DNA from: Paucidesulfovibrio longus DSM 6739
GTDB taxonomy: Bacteria; Desulfobacterota; Desulfovibrionia; Desulfovibrionales; Desulfovibrionaceae
Assembly (NCBI RefSeq): GCF_000420485.1
Contig: NZ_ATVA01000014.1
Location: forward strand, 310,001 to 374,000
Reading direction: 5' to 3'
Length of the DNA stretch: 64,000 bases
Shown: positions 35,542 to 45,104 of the stretch, in pieces
How positions within the stretch are numbered: position 1 is the first letter of the stretch
Layout: every line of letters begins with the position of its first letter
The notes under the pieces: generated by a model
Seen by the model: only the letters and a program-made list of their open reading frames with translations
What the model was told of the DNA's origin: nothing
Database searches by the model: none
Translations under genes and position numbers: made by a program

Positions 35542-37047
35542 TCAGTTGGGCATGGAGTGTCCGAACTCGCCGTCGAATCCGGTGCTCTCGTCCGGCACGG
35601 GCGGGGCCGCGCGCTGCGCGCCGCTGTCGGCGGAGAGGCCGTCCGTCATGCCGAAGAGGAAGAATTCCATCTCGCTGGGATCGTTGAAGCCGTCCGTGGG
35701 CAGGCTCTGGGAGGCCCTGTCCAGGGGCTTGGCCAGGTGCGGCGTGACCAGGATGACCAGCTCGCTCTGTTCCTTGAGATAGTCGCTGGAGCGGAAGAGC
35801 ATGCCGAGCACGGGCAGTTCGCCCAGGCCGGGCACCTTGTGCACGTTCTCGCGCAGGTTGTCCTTGAGCAGTCCGGCCACGGCAAAGGTCTGGCCGTCGG
35901 CCAGCTCGATGGTGGTGGAGGCGCGGCGCGTGGTCAGGGCGGGCACGTTGATGGATTCGATGGTCACGCCGTGGTCCGGGTCCAGCTCCGAGACTTCCGG
36001 GCTGACCACGAGGTTGATCTTGCCGTTGCCGAGCACCGTGGGCGTGAACTCCAGCCAGACGCCGAAAGGCTTGTATTCGATGGCCAGGGTGCCCAGGCCC
36101 GAGGGCACGGGCACGGGAATCTCGCCGCCCGCGAGGAAGTTGGCGGTTTCCCCGCTCAGGCAGACCAGATTCGGCTCGGCCAGGATCTTGGCCAGGCCGT
36201 TGGTCTTCAGGGCGTCCAGGAAGAGGTCGAACCCGGTGGTTCCGGCGATGGACCCGGAAATCCAGCCGGAGACGTTTTCGCCGAAGGTGGTCACGCCGTT
36301 GCTCAGACCCGTGAGGTTGTTCAGCAGGCTGTAGGTCACGTTCTTGCCGTCGGTGAAATGAAAGTTGAAGCCGAGCCGCCGGGTCACGGAGCGGTTCATC
36401 TCCGCGATGCGGACTTCGAGCATGACCTGATGCACGCCGCCCACCTGGAGCAGGTTGACGACCTTTTCCGGGGCGTAGTTCTCGGCCAGGGCCAGGGCCG
36501 TGGAAAGATTCGCCGTGCTGGAGACCGTGCCCGAAAGGGTCACGCTCCCGCCCGTGGGCATGACCTGGATGTCGGGCTCGCCCGGCAGCACCTGATGGAG
36601 CATGCGCTTGATCTCGGTCACGTCAGCGGTCACGGCCAGGTCGTAGACGCGCATGATCCGGTCGCCCGCGCCCCAGAGGGTCAGGGTGGTCGTGCCCGGC
36701 GTCTTGCCGGAAATGTAGACCTGGCGGGGGGAGACCACGATCACGTCGGCCTGTTCCGGCGCGGCCAGGGAGACGCGGGTCACGTCCGCTTCCGGACGCA
36801 GGATCACGGACTTGCCCGTGTGCAGCTCCAGGGACATGGGCCGTTCCATCACGGCCGCGCCCGTTTCCGCCGGAGCGGCGAAGGCGCTGGCCGTCCAGAC
36901 GGGAACCGAGCAAAGGGCCAGCAGCGCCAGCATGGCCAGCAGGGCCGAGACGGGCAGCAGGGCCAGGAGCGGCGCGGCGCCGGAAAGACCGGAAGCGGCG
37001 CGGCCGCTTGGCTTGGGCAGGGATATGCGTGCGGCGGAAGATGGCAT
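35542..37047 (-). CDS. cpaC: CpaC/RcpA, Tad pilus secretin
   Basis: This 501-residue outer-membrane secretin forms the channel for the Flp pilus. The start ATG 37047 follows AGGAGG. It has an N-terminal signal region with a hydrophobic stretch near residues 25-50. The pilus-type N domain (about 70-170) contains LHTGKSVILRPEADVTRVSL and ends in a BON-like segment. The secretin domain (about 225-430) includes VMLEVRIAEMNRSVTRRLG, GGEIPVPVPSGLG and the C-terminal signature ELVILVTPHLAKPLD. It lies 9 bases after cpaB. Confidence 0.93.
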   Translation of the reverse strand: MPSSAARISLPKPSGRAASGLSGAAPLLALLPVSALLAMLALLALCSVPVWTASAFAAPAETGAAVMERPMSLELHTGKSVILRPEADVTRVSLAAPEQADVIVVSPRQVYISGKTPGTTTLTLWGAGDRIMRVYDLAVTADVTEIKRMLHQVLPGEPDIQVMPTGGSVTLSGTVSSTANLSTALALAENYAPEKVVNLLQVGGVHQVMLEVRIAEMNRSVTRRLGFNFHFTDGKNVTYSLLNNLTGLSNGVTTFGENVSGWISGSIAGTTGFDLFLDALKTNGLAKILAEPNLVCLSGETANFLAGGEIPVPVPSGLGTLAIEYKPFGVWLEFTPTVLGNGKINLVVSPEVSELDPDHGVTIESINVPALTTRRASTTIELADGQTFAVAGLLKDNLRENVHKVPGLGELPVLGMLFRSSDYLKEQSELVILVTPHLAKPLDRASQSLPTDGFNDPSEMEFFLFGMTDGLSADSGAQRAAPPVPDESTGFDGEFGHSMPN

Positions 37048-37056
37048 GGAGGCCTC

Positions 37057-37896
37057 CTAGAAGCTCACCTTGGAGCGTTCGCCGCCGGAGATGATCTCCA
37101 CGCTGCGCGCGGCGGGCGCGGCGGCGCGCCGGGTCTTGGCGGTCGGTCTCTGGGCCGGGCGCAGCGCGGCCAGCGCCTTGTCCACGTCCACCCCCTCGGT
37201 GAGCACCGAGGCGTCGTCCGTCTCGTTGCGCAGGGCGAAGTGCAGGGAGCCCTGGCTCGCGGCGAGGGCCAGGCGTTCGCTTTCCTCCGGGCTCACTTCC
37301 AGGGTGTAGGTGTCCACGGAAGAGGGCTCGCCGCCTTCGGGCGGAGCCTCGAATTCCACGCCCGTGGCCAGCACGAGCACGTTTTCGAGCACGAGCTTGG
37401 TCGTGGGCTGGCTGGCGCGTTCCCCGGCCATGAGCGTCGCCAGCACGTCCACCCTGTCGCCGGGACGGACGAATCCGGCCAGGCCCATGACCTGGTTGCC
37501 CTTGACGGCCATGGCCCGGTGTCCGGGAGCGATCATGGCGCTGACTCCGCCGGTGCGCACGTCCTTGGGCGCGAGGCGCAGTTCGGTCACGGGGTCGTTG
37601 GCGGCCAGGGGCGAGGAGAGCACGCGGCCCTCCAACTCGGCCTTTTCCGTGAAGGACTTGGCCGGAAGGCTCTGGGGCAGGAAGGGGGCGGTGGTCAGCG
37701 ACTCGGCCGTGAGCTTGGTGCCGCGCGGCAGGTCGCGGGCCGCCACGACCACGTCCACGGTCCGGGGCCTCGCGGCCTGGACCTCGTTTCGGGGCGCGGC
37801 CTCGCGCATCCAGTTGTAGAGCAGCAGTCCGGTGACTCCGGCCAGCACCAGGGCCAGCGCGATCTGGAGCAGGGTCTTGGCGGCGCGGCTCATCAT
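37057..37896 (-). CDS. cpaB: CpaB/RcpC, Tad pilus periplasmic protein
   Basis: This 279-residue protein has an N-terminal membrane anchor (LLQIALALVLAGVTGLLLY), then a SAF domain at about 45-110 (VVVAARDLPRGTKLTAESL). An RcpC-type domain follows at about 115-230 (NQVMGLAGFVRPGDRVDVLA). CpaB is needed for Flp pilus assembly and is thought to stabilise the secretin, with SAF domains possibly touching peptidoglycan. ATG 37896 or 37893 both follow AAGGGGA. The gene starts inside the region 14 bases before the tadV stop is passed in the other frame, so the two are close or slightly overlapping in expression units. Confidence 0.92.
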   Translation of the reverse strand: MMSRAAKTLLQIALALVLAGVTGLLLYNWMREAAPRNEVQAARPRTVDVVVAARDLPRGTKLTAESLTTAPFLPQSLPAKSFTEKAELEGRVLSSPLAANDPVTELRLAPKDVRTGGVSAMIAPGHRAMAVKGNQVMGLAGFVRPGDRVDVLATLMAGERASQPTTKLVLENVLVLATGVEFEAPPEGGEPSSVDTYTLEVSPEESERLALAASQGSLHFALRNETDDASVLTEGVDVDKALAALRPAQRPTAKTRRAAAPAARSVEIISGGERSKVSF

Positions 37897-37909
37897 GGTT
37901 CCCCTTTGC

Positions 37910-38494
37910 CTAGAAGGATCCGGCCACAAGGCCGGTCAGGTGTTGGATCTGCCCGGTGGCGCGGAGCATGGCCGCTCCGGTTCCGGCGGCGATGGCCAGC
38001 CCGTAGCAGAGCCGGGGCAGGGTCTCGCCGCCGCGCACAGGGGCGTATTCGGCCTTGCGGCTGGCCAGCAGCAGCCAGAGCGCGGCCCAGAAATTTCGCA
38101 GGATGCGGCCGAGCATGGGCCGGTGGCGCAGGAGCAGCACGGCCAGGGCGTAGACCCCGCCGGCAAGGCTCGAATACAGGAAGGCGTCCACCGTCACCTG
38201 CCAGCCGAGACAGGCGCCCACGGCGGCCAGGAGCTTCACGTCGCCGCCGCCCATGACCCCGAAGAGGTAGGGCGGGAGCATCAGCGCGAGACCGACGCCC
38301 ATGCCCGCCAGGGCGAAGAGCACGCCGCCCGCGCCGCTTTGCGGCCCGAAGACGAAGCCGCCGAGGCCGTGGAAGAGAATCCCGAAAAGGGCGGTGCTCA
38401 GGGTCAGGCTGTTGGGAATGCGCTGCTCGCGAAGGTCCGTGAACACGGCCAGGCCGAGCGAGGCCAGAAGAAATACGGCGATGTATGGATGCAT
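37910..38494 (-). CDS. tadV: TadV/CpaA, Flp prepilin peptidase
   Basis: This 194-residue A24-family aspartic peptidase has about six membrane segments. Both catalytic aspartates are present: FTDLREQRIPN near residue 20 and the GGGDVKLLAAVG motif near residue 78. It lacks the long methylase domain of PilD, as expected for the TadV type. It cleaves Flp pilin and the TadE/TadG pseudopilins. The start ATG 38494 follows a GGGGGGA tract. It is the second gene of the operon, 126 bases after flp. Confidence 0.92.
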   Translation of the reverse strand: MHPYIAVFLLASLGLAVFTDLREQRIPNSLTLSTALFGILFHGLGGFVFGPQSGAGGVLFALAGMGVGLALMLPPYLFGVMGGGDVKLLAAVGACLGWQVTVDAFLYSSLAGGVYALAVLLLRHRPMLGRILRNFWAALWLLLASRKAEYAPVRGGETLPRLCYGLAIAAGTGAAMLRATGQIQHLTGLVAGSF

Positions 38495-38620
38495 GGTCCC
38501 CCCGGAAGTCGGATTGGCGCGCCGGTCCCCGGCTCCCATCCTCCCCAGGAGGAGCGAGGCAAGGGCCCGCCCGAGTGCGGGTCGGACGGGCCCTTCCGGT
38601 GCTTGCTTTCTCGCGTCGGC

Positions 38621-38803
38621 CTAGCTGGAGCTGCCGGCTCCGGCCATGTCGTCCGCAACGCCCTGGAAGGTGTCGCGCACGCTGGTGCCCAGGGCGGTGA
38701 CCGCGCCCACGATGAAGGCCGCGATCAGGGCGGCGATCAGGCCATACTCAAGGGCGGTGGCGCCCTGCTCGTCCTTCACCAGGTTCATGATACGGTTCAA
38801 CAT
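38621..38803 (-). CDS. flp: Flp/Fap major pilin
   Basis: This 60-residue Flp pilin is the main subunit of the Tad pilus. ATG 38803 follows GGAGGAGAG. The processing site G-ATALEYGLIAALIAAFIV is typical: cleavage after Gly14, Glu at +5 and Tyr at +6. That gives a mature pilin of about 46 residues with a hydrophobic core and a Ser/Gly tail. It is the first gene of the leftward operon and sits about 58 bases below a consensus sigma-54 promoter. Confidence 0.95.
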   Translation of the reverse strand: MLNRIMNLVKDEQGATALEYGLIAALIAAFIVGAVTALGTSVRDTFQGVADDMAGAGSSS

Positions 38804-38871
38804 GGTTCTCTCCTCCAAGTTTTGATTTCTTTTCGCGTTGGCGAAATGCTCATCAGTCTTGCCTCTCCTTG

Positions 38872-38887
38872 AGCAACCCGCGTGCCA
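38872..38887 (-). promoter_or_regulatory. Sigma-54 promoter of the Tad operon
   Basis: On the minus strand TGGCACGCGGGTTGCT matches the -24/-12 consensus TGGCAC-N5-TTGCW at every defined position. The predicted start of transcription is near 38861, giving a leader of about 58 bases before flp. Confidence 0.88.
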
Positions 38888-38997
38888 AAGCCGAGCGGAC
38901 AAGGAGAGATTTTCATTAATGATAGTGATGACAGGGCCTTGGAGATGCCGATGCATTGCTTCGGCCTTTTTGAGAGACGCGGCTGCGCTCCTGCGCA

Positions 38998-39014
38998 ATC
39001 CACGATTCGTGGGG
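38998..39014. promoter_or_regulatory. Activator-site palindrome A
   Basis: ATCCACGATTCGTGGGG has CCACGA-T-TCGTGG as a perfect inner palindrome. It is one of three 17-bp sites of the same design around the Tad activator gene. Confidence 0.55.
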
Positions 39015-39075
39015 CGGGCTGGTTTGTGATTGGCCGGGAAAGCTGTTTTGGGTGTGATGTCAGTAGGATACGTCG

Positions 39076-39092
39076 ATCCACAAAAAATGGAT
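39076..39092. promoter_or_regulatory. Activator-site palindrome B
   Basis: ATCCACAAAAAATGGAT lies inside the longer perfect repeat CGATCCA-N7-TGGATCG (39074-39094). It is about 190 bases above the leftward sigma-54 promoter. Confidence 0.55.
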
Positions 39093-39205
39093 CGCATTCA
39101 GGGGCCGGGTCGGCTGGGGGGGCATGGACGCGAACGCGCGCGGCCGCCTGCGCGGGGCTGGATGCCCCGTGGCGCGGATGTCCTTCTCAGGCAAGGTGTT
39201 GGGGG

Positions 39206-40615
<1,410 letters not shown>

Positions 40616-40657
40616 GTGTCCCCTCGTGTCTCCATCCTATACTAATCGATCAGAACA

Positions 40658-40674
40658 ATCCACGTTTTGTGGAT
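40658..40674. promoter_or_regulatory. Activator-site palindrome C
   Basis: ATCCACGTTTTGTGGAT is a perfect 6-bp palindrome with a five-base spacer. It lies 108-124 bases upstream of the rightward sigma-54 promoter and about 45 bases above the activator start, near the -35 position of a possible activator promoter (TATAGG on the minus strand). Confidence 0.6.
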
Positions 40675-40781
40675 CAGCGGTCTTCATCAATAGCCGGCGC
40701 GGATTCGGCCCGGTGTCGGAGAAATATGAATACTGCTTCGTTTCAGCAGGTTGCGCTTCGAAGAGACAGGGCGACCCCCGC

Positions 40782-40797
40782 TGGCATGGCTGTTGCT
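40782..40797 (+). promoter_or_regulatory. Sigma-54 promoter of the TadE/TadG operon
   Basis: TGGCATGGCTGTTGCT differs from TGGCAC-N5-TTGCW at one base. The predicted transcription start is near 40808. This rules out the ATG at 40807 as the first gene's start and favours ATG 40858 or 40864. Confidence 0.8.
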
Positions 40798-40857
40798 ATC
40801 TACTAAATGCACGAGGGGTGCGGCGCAAACGCCGCCCGAACGGAACAACCGAGAGGA

Positions 40858-41277
40858 ATGAAGATGCGGAACCTGAACAGAGGCGGACGAAGCCGCGAAA
40901 AGAACAAGAGCCAGCGCGGCGCCGCAGCGGTGGAAGCGGGATTTCTGCTTCCCCTGGTTCTCTTCGTCATGCTGGGCCTGATGGATCTCGGGCGCTATCT
41001 CTGGGTGCAGGACGTGGTCCGCGAGGCCGCATCGCAGGGATTGCGCATGGCCGTGCTGCACGAGCCGGACGAGGCCGCCGTCGAAGACGCGGCCATCCGC
41101 GAGGTCCGCAAGGGCGGCCTGCGCCTGGACCCGTCCGTGGCCGTGGGGCCGCGCCAGCCCGGCAATTTCACCAATGTCCAAGTCAGCGTTCCTTTCTCTT
41201 TTCTCTTTCTTCCCGACCTTGGCGAAACCGACTCCTGGGCCGTCAGCGCTTCGGCCGAGGGCATTTGCGAGCGATAG
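40858..41277 (+). CDS. TadE-like pseudopilin
   Basis: This 139-residue TadE-type minor pilin is the first gene of the rightward operon. ATG 40858 (or 40864, better spaced from GAGAGGA) is chosen because transcription from the sigma-54 promoter should begin just after 40807. The TadV processing site is QRG-AAAVEAGFLLPLVLF with Glu at +5, followed by MDLGRYLWVQDVVREAA. The mature part of about 115 residues is soluble apart from the N-terminal helix. TadE proteins act as minor pilins in Flp assembly. Confidence 0.88.
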   Translation: MKMRNLNRGGRSREKNKSQRGAAAVEAGFLLPLVLFVMLGLMDLGRYLWVQDVVREAASQGLRMAVLHEPDEAAVEDAAIREVRKGGLRLDPSVAVGPRQPGNFTNVQVSVPFSFLFLPDLGETDSWAVSASAEGICER

Positions 41278-41285
41278 GAGGGAAG

Positions 41286-41681
41286 ATGCGCAGAGAACGA
41301 TTTGCGGACAAGGCTCCCCAGCGGGGCATGGTCACATTGGAAGTGGCCGTCATGTTGTGCTTTTTCCTTTTGCCGTTCGTCTTCGGCGTGATCGACGCTT
41401 CGCGCTACCTCGCCGTGGGCGGGGCCGTGACCCGCGCGGCGCGCGAGGGAGCTGTCTGGGCCGCGCGCGGGCGCGATCCGAGCGAGGCCGTGTTCGCCTC
41501 GCTGCGTTCCGCAGGTTTGGACGAATCCCGGGCCAGCGTGACCTTCGTGGGGCAGGACGAGGAATCCGGCGGGCACGTCCGCGTGCAGGTGGGGTTCGAC
41601 CTTTCCGGCTACACCGCGCTGCCCTGGGACAGCGTGCTGCCCTCCCTGGCCGAGGCTTCCGTGGAGGTGCGCCATGAGTAG
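41286..41681 (+). CDS. TadE-like pseudopilin
   Basis: This 131-residue TadE-type protein starts at ATG 41286 after TAGGAGGG, eight bases past the previous stop. The processing site is QRG-MVTLEVAVMLCFFLLPF with Glu at +5. It is followed by VIDASRYLAVGGAVTRAAREG, the usual TadE sequence after the membrane helix. It overlaps the next gene by eight bases. Confidence 0.88.
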   Translation: MRRERFADKAPQRGMVTLEVAVMLCFFLLPFVFGVIDASRYLAVGGAVTRAAREGAVWAARGRDPSEAVFASLRSAGLDESRASVTFVGQDEESGGHVRVQVGFDLSGYTALPWDSVLPSLAEASVEVRHE

Positions 41682-42879
41682 CGGATATCGGCGCATCCGG
41701 ACCCGGCTCTCCCGGCTTCCCGCGGACGAAGGCGGCGTGGTCAGCATGCTCTACGGCCTGCTCGTGGTCGTGCTCTTCGGGTTCGCCGCCTTTGCCGTGG
41801 ACACCTCCTACATGCATCTCAAGCGGACCCGGCTGCAAAACGCGGCGGACGCCGCTGTTCTTGCCGGGGCTTCGGGCCTGCTGGCCTACGGCGACGACCT
41901 GGACCTGGTCCGGGCGGACATGCTCGACTACGCCCGCGCCAACCTCGCCGCGTCCGACGATCCTGAGAACGCGGTGCGCGAGAGCGACGTGATTTTTTTG
42001 CGGGACGGCGTGCCCGACACGGAGCATCCCAACCAGGTGGAAATCACCATCCGGCGCGCTTTGGATCGCGGCAACGCGCTGGCCCTGAATTTCGGCCCGG
42101 TGATCGGGGTGGACAGCGCGGACCTGTCGGCCACGGCACGGGCCGGGCTGGCCGGAGCCTGCGGCAGCAAGTGCGCGAAGCCCTTCATCGTGCCCGCCAA
42201 GTTCGAGTGGGACGACTATGCGGATGATGACCCCAAGGTGCGCGGCAACGGCAGCCTCGACGTGGGCAGCGCCGCCGAGATGGCCTCCGTCGTGACCCTG
42301 GGCTGGGCCGATGCGGACAAGGGCGCGCGGATTCTGCTCAAGCCGGGCGATCCGGCGGACGCCGTGGTTCCAGGCCAATACAATCTCATCGACCTGCCGC
42401 CCGTCAACAAGGGAGTGCCCGTGCCCGGCGGGGCCATGCTCCGGGAGAACATCCTGGGCTGCGACGGAAGCAATTCCGAGGCCGTGGTCGAGCCGGGCGA
42501 CGAGGTCCAGCTCGAACCGGGAAACACGACCGGCCCGGTCAAGCAGGGCATCCGGGAACTCATCGGCCTGGACGCGAACGCGTATTGGGACGACGCCACG
42601 CAGTCGGTCAAGGGCAGCGAGCACGCCGACCCCATGGCCAGCCCTCGTGTGGCCGTGGTGGCCTTCTACGATCCTCGTTTCCCGCCGGTTTCCGGACGGG
42701 TCACGCAGCGCGTCTTCCAGGTCGGCGCGGTGTTCATCGAGAACATCGACGGGCAGGGCACGGTGACGGCCCGGTTTATGGAAGCGTTGGCCCGTTCCCC
42801 CGAACAGGGGGACGGAGCATGCGGCGATTATTTTCTATTCCTGCCCCGGCTGCTGCTGGATTCCGGCAGGAGCGGATGA
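41674..42879 (+). CDS. TadG-like pilus-assembly protein
   Basis: This 401-residue TadG-type protein has an N-terminal membrane helix, GGVVSMLYGLLVVVLFGFAA, that lacks the Glu of true pilins. VDTSYMHLKRTRLQNAADAAVLAGA follows (abridged); this is the Flp pilus-assembly TadE/G-like signature. The remaining 300 residues are extracellular or periplasmic and acidic. They contain CGSKCAKPFIVP and a beta-rich C-terminal part with no von Willebrand domain that I can see. It overlaps its upstream neighbour by eight bases. Confidence 0.82.
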   Translation: MSSGYRRIRTRLSRLPADEGGVVSMLYGLLVVVLFGFAAFAVDTSYMHLKRTRLQNAADAAVLAGASGLLAYGDDLDLVRADMLDYARANLAASDDPENAVRESDVIFLRDGVPDTEHPNQVEITIRRALDRGNALALNFGPVIGVDSADLSATARAGLAGACGSKCAKPFIVPAKFEWDDYADDDPKVRGNGSLDVGSAAEMASVVTLGWADADKGARILLKPGDPADAVVPGQYNLIDLPPVNKGVPVPGGAMLRENILGCDGSNSEAVVEPGDEVQLEPGNTTGPVKQGIRELIGLDANAYWDDATQSVKGSEHADPMASPRVAVVAFYDPRFPPVSGRVTQRVFQVGAVFIENIDGQGTVTARFMEALARSPEQGDGACGDYFLFLPRLLLDSGRSG

Positions 42880-42914
42880 ACCCGGCGAACGGACGGCGCG
42901 GCGGAGGAACGAAC

Positions 42915-43304
42915 ATGGCATCTGGAAACGGAGAACGCGGCCTGGCCGCGATGGAACTGGCCCTGGCCCTGCCCCTGATCCTGGCGCTGCTGCTGATGCT
43001 GGTGGAGGGCGCGGGAGCCATGCACACCTATTCGGTGATCAGCGACGCGAGCCGGGAGGGCGCGCGGCTTGTGCTCCGGGCCGGGGACACGTCGGGAGTG
43101 GGCGCGCTGGTGGACAGCGTGGCCGCGCAATTGCCCGGAGACGACCTGCAAACCACAGTGGTCTTGGACGGCGGGGGGCAGTCCGTGACCGTCGAGGTAT
43201 CCTATGCATACGAACCTTTCTTCGGCGTCGGCAGCGGCCTTCTCGGCCTGCTCTGGGACGTCGCCCCGATCCTGCGCGCCCGCACGACCATGCCGCTGCC
43301 GTAG
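42915..43304 (+). CDS. TadE-like pseudopilin
   Basis: This 129-residue TadE-type protein has the processing site ERG-LAAMELALALPLILALLL with Glu at +5, then GAGAMHTYSVISDASREGARL. I chose ATG 42915 because GGAGGA lies six bases upstream. ATG 42876 overlaps the previous stop (ATGA) but its Shine-Dalgarno is too close. The final part of the gene overlaps the beginning of the von Willebrand TadG frame. Confidence 0.85.
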   Translation: MASGNGERGLAAMELALALPLILALLLMLVEGAGAMHTYSVISDASREGARLVLRAGDTSGVGALVDSVAAQLPGDDLQTTVVLDGGGQSVTVEVSYAYEPFFGVGSGLLGLLWDVAPILRARTTMPLP

Positions 43305-44544
43305 GGCGCGCGGCCAGTCCGGCGCGGTCAACATCGTGCTGGCCGTGCTCATTCCCGTGCTGCTCGGCGCGGTGGGGCTGGCCGTGGACGCCGGTAACCT
43401 GTACGTCGCCCACTCGCGCCTCCAGAACGCGGTGGACGCCGCGGCCCTGGCCGGTGCGCTGGAGCTGCCCTACGATCCGGACGTGGACAAGGGCATCGTT
43501 CAGGGTGCGGCTTCGTCCATGCTCGTAAAGAACTATGAGGACGCGGCCATCCTTTCCCTGGCTCCCGGCGGCGAGGTCCGCAGCGTCTGCGTGCGGGCCG
43601 GGGCCGAGGTTCCGACCCTGCTCATGGGGGCGCTGGGCATCGGCTCCAGCCATATCGAGGCCCAGGCCTGCGCGGGGTTCAACCATCTCGAGGTGGTCTT
43701 CGCCATCGACAATTCCGGCTCCATGAAGGGCGCGCCCCTGGAGCAGACGCGCATGGCCTGCAACGACCTCGTGGACCTGATCCTGCCGGACAACGCCTCC
43801 CCGGACACGCGGGTGGGACTGGTGCCCTTCCGGGGCAAGGTCCGCATCCCGGCCGGGGTGGACGGGCTGCCCGCGGGCTGCCGCAACGCGGACGGCTCCC
43901 TGAACGAGGGCCTGCGCGAGGAGTTCATGCCGCTCTACTGGGCGCTGCCGTACTACACCCGGCGCAACGTCAGCCTGGAGACGTGCGACTCCATCCCCGT
44001 GACCCACGCCCTGACCTCGGACAAGGGCTCCATCCTCTCGGCCATCGGCGAAATGGACGGCTACGGGGACGCGTCGGGAACGGTCATTTCCGAAGGCGTC
44101 AAGTGGGGCCGCGAGGTGCTCACGCCGGAGGCCCCCTTCACCGAGGGCAAGGACGAGGAGCGCATCCGCAAGATCCTGATCCTGCTCACGGACGGGGACA
44201 CCGAGGACGGCGAGTGCGGCGGTCCGTACAGCATCGGCTACCGGCCCAACAACTACTGGACCAACGCCTATTACGGCATGGGCGAGACGGACTGCCACTG
44301 CGAGGACGGCGGAGGGCTGAACAGGGCCATGCTCGACGAGGCCCGAAAGGCCAAGGACGCGGGCGTGGAGATCTTCACGATCCGGTTCGGCTCTTCCGAC
44401 GCCGAGGACGTGCGGCTCATGAAGGAGATCGCGTCCAGCAAGCCGGGCACCGACGATCACTATTTCGATGCGCCCTCGGCCTACGACATCGGCGACGTCT
44501 TCAAGCAGATCGGCAGGCAGCTCGGCTGGCGGCTGCTCAACTAG
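43204..44544 (+). CDS. TadG-like protein with von Willebrand factor A domain
   Basis: This TadG-type protein of up to 446 residues starts with the TadG membrane helix GQSGAVNIVLAVLIPVLLGA and VDAGNLYVAHSRLQNAVDAA. A von Willebrand A domain (about 155-435) follows, with metal-site motif FAIDNSGSMKG (DxSxS), a threonine in IPVTHALTSDKG and aspartates in ILLTDGDTEDGE. Such domains bind ligands or surfaces. The only ATG in frame above the helix is 43204, with GAGG six bases upstream. It forces a 101-base overlap with the preceding TadE gene and a Cys/Ser-rich leader. Start is therefore uncertain. The alternatives are GTG codons near 43336, which would cut the helix. Confidence 0.85.
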   Translation: MHTNLSSASAAAFSACSGTSPRSCAPARPCRCRRARGQSGAVNIVLAVLIPVLLGAVGLAVDAGNLYVAHSRLQNAVDAAALAGALELPYDPDVDKGIVQGAASSMLVKNYEDAAILSLAPGGEVRSVCVRAGAEVPTLLMGALGIGSSHIEAQACAGFNHLEVVFAIDNSGSMKGAPLEQTRMACNDLVDLILPDNASPDTRVGLVPFRGKVRIPAGVDGLPAGCRNADGSLNEGLREEFMPLYWALPYYTRRNVSLETCDSIPVTHALTSDKGSILSAIGEMDGYGDASGTVISEGVKWGREVLTPEAPFTEGKDEERIRKILILLTDGDTEDGECGGPYSIGYRPNNYWTNAYYGMGETDCHCEDGGGLNRAMLDEARKAKDAGVEIFTIRFGSSDAEDVRLMKEIASSKPGTDDHYFDAPSAYDIGDVFKQIGRQLGWRLLN

Positions 44545-44553
44545 GAGGAAGCC

Positions 44554-45015
44554 ATGCGAGGCGGAAACGGAACGACGCGCGGCATGACGGCGGTGGAATT
44601 CGCCATGATCTTTCCGCTGCTGGTGGTGCTCGTGCTGGGCCTGCTGGAGGCGGGCAACATGCTCTCGGACTGGCTCACGGTGCGCAAGGCCGCCGAGGCC
44701 GGGGCGCGCTTCGCCTCCACGGGGCAGGGCGACGAGGAGGGCCTGCGCCTGGCCCTCATCCGCGCGGAGGTCGGGCGGGTCATGTCCCGGCTGCCGGGCG
44801 GCGCGGACGAGGTGCAGGTGGTCAGCTGGCCGACCACGGCGGCGAGCGGGGCCGGCACGGAAAACGACGCGGGCTGCCCCTGCGGCCTGGTGGAGGTCCG
44901 CGTGGACTACGCCTATCGGCCGCTGACGCCGTTCCTGGAGGGCGTGATCGGGGAGACGCTGCTGCTGACCGGAACGGACCGCAAGGTCAACGAACCCTGG
45001 CAACGCTGCGAGTGA
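44554..45015 (+). CDS. TadE-like pseudopilin
   Basis: This 153-residue TadE-type protein ends the rightward operon. ATG 44554 follows AGGAGGAAGCC. The processing site is TRG-MTAVEFAMIFPLLVVLVL with Glu at +5, followed by LLEAGNMLSDWLTVRKAAEAG. The mature part has a cysteine pair in NDAGCPCGLVEV. It lies nine bases after the von Willebrand TadG gene. No terminator is obvious before the next gene, 89 bases on. Confidence 0.87.
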   Translation: MRGGNGTTRGMTAVEFAMIFPLLVVLVLGLLEAGNMLSDWLTVRKAAEAGARFASTGQGDEEGLRLALIRAEVGRVMSRLPGGADEVQVVSWPTTAASGAGTENDAGCPCGLVEVRVDYAYRPLTPFLEGVIGETLLLTGTDRKVNEPWQRCE

Positions 45016-45104
45016 CAAGAACCTCTCTTCTCGTCTAGGCAAGACGTTCGAAACCGGGTATACGCAATGTCGAATGCCCGAAACGACGAAACTCGCCGCC
45101 AAGA

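Larger units (their letters stand above)
38804..39205 (-). promoter_or_regulatory. Control region of the leftward Tad operon
   Basis: This 402-base noncoding region lies between flp and the sigma-54 activator gene. It contains a sigma-54 promoter (38872-38887) and two copies of a 17-bp palindrome (38998-39014 and 39076-39092) 110-205 bases upstream of it. This is the normal layout for enhancer-dependent transcription. Confidence 0.7.

Noticed and set aside
35521-38256. A 911-codon open frame on the plus strand opposite cpaC and cpaB
   Set aside because: It lies wholly over well-supported minus-strand Tad genes, has His/Gln/Gly-rich shadow composition and no recognisable domain.
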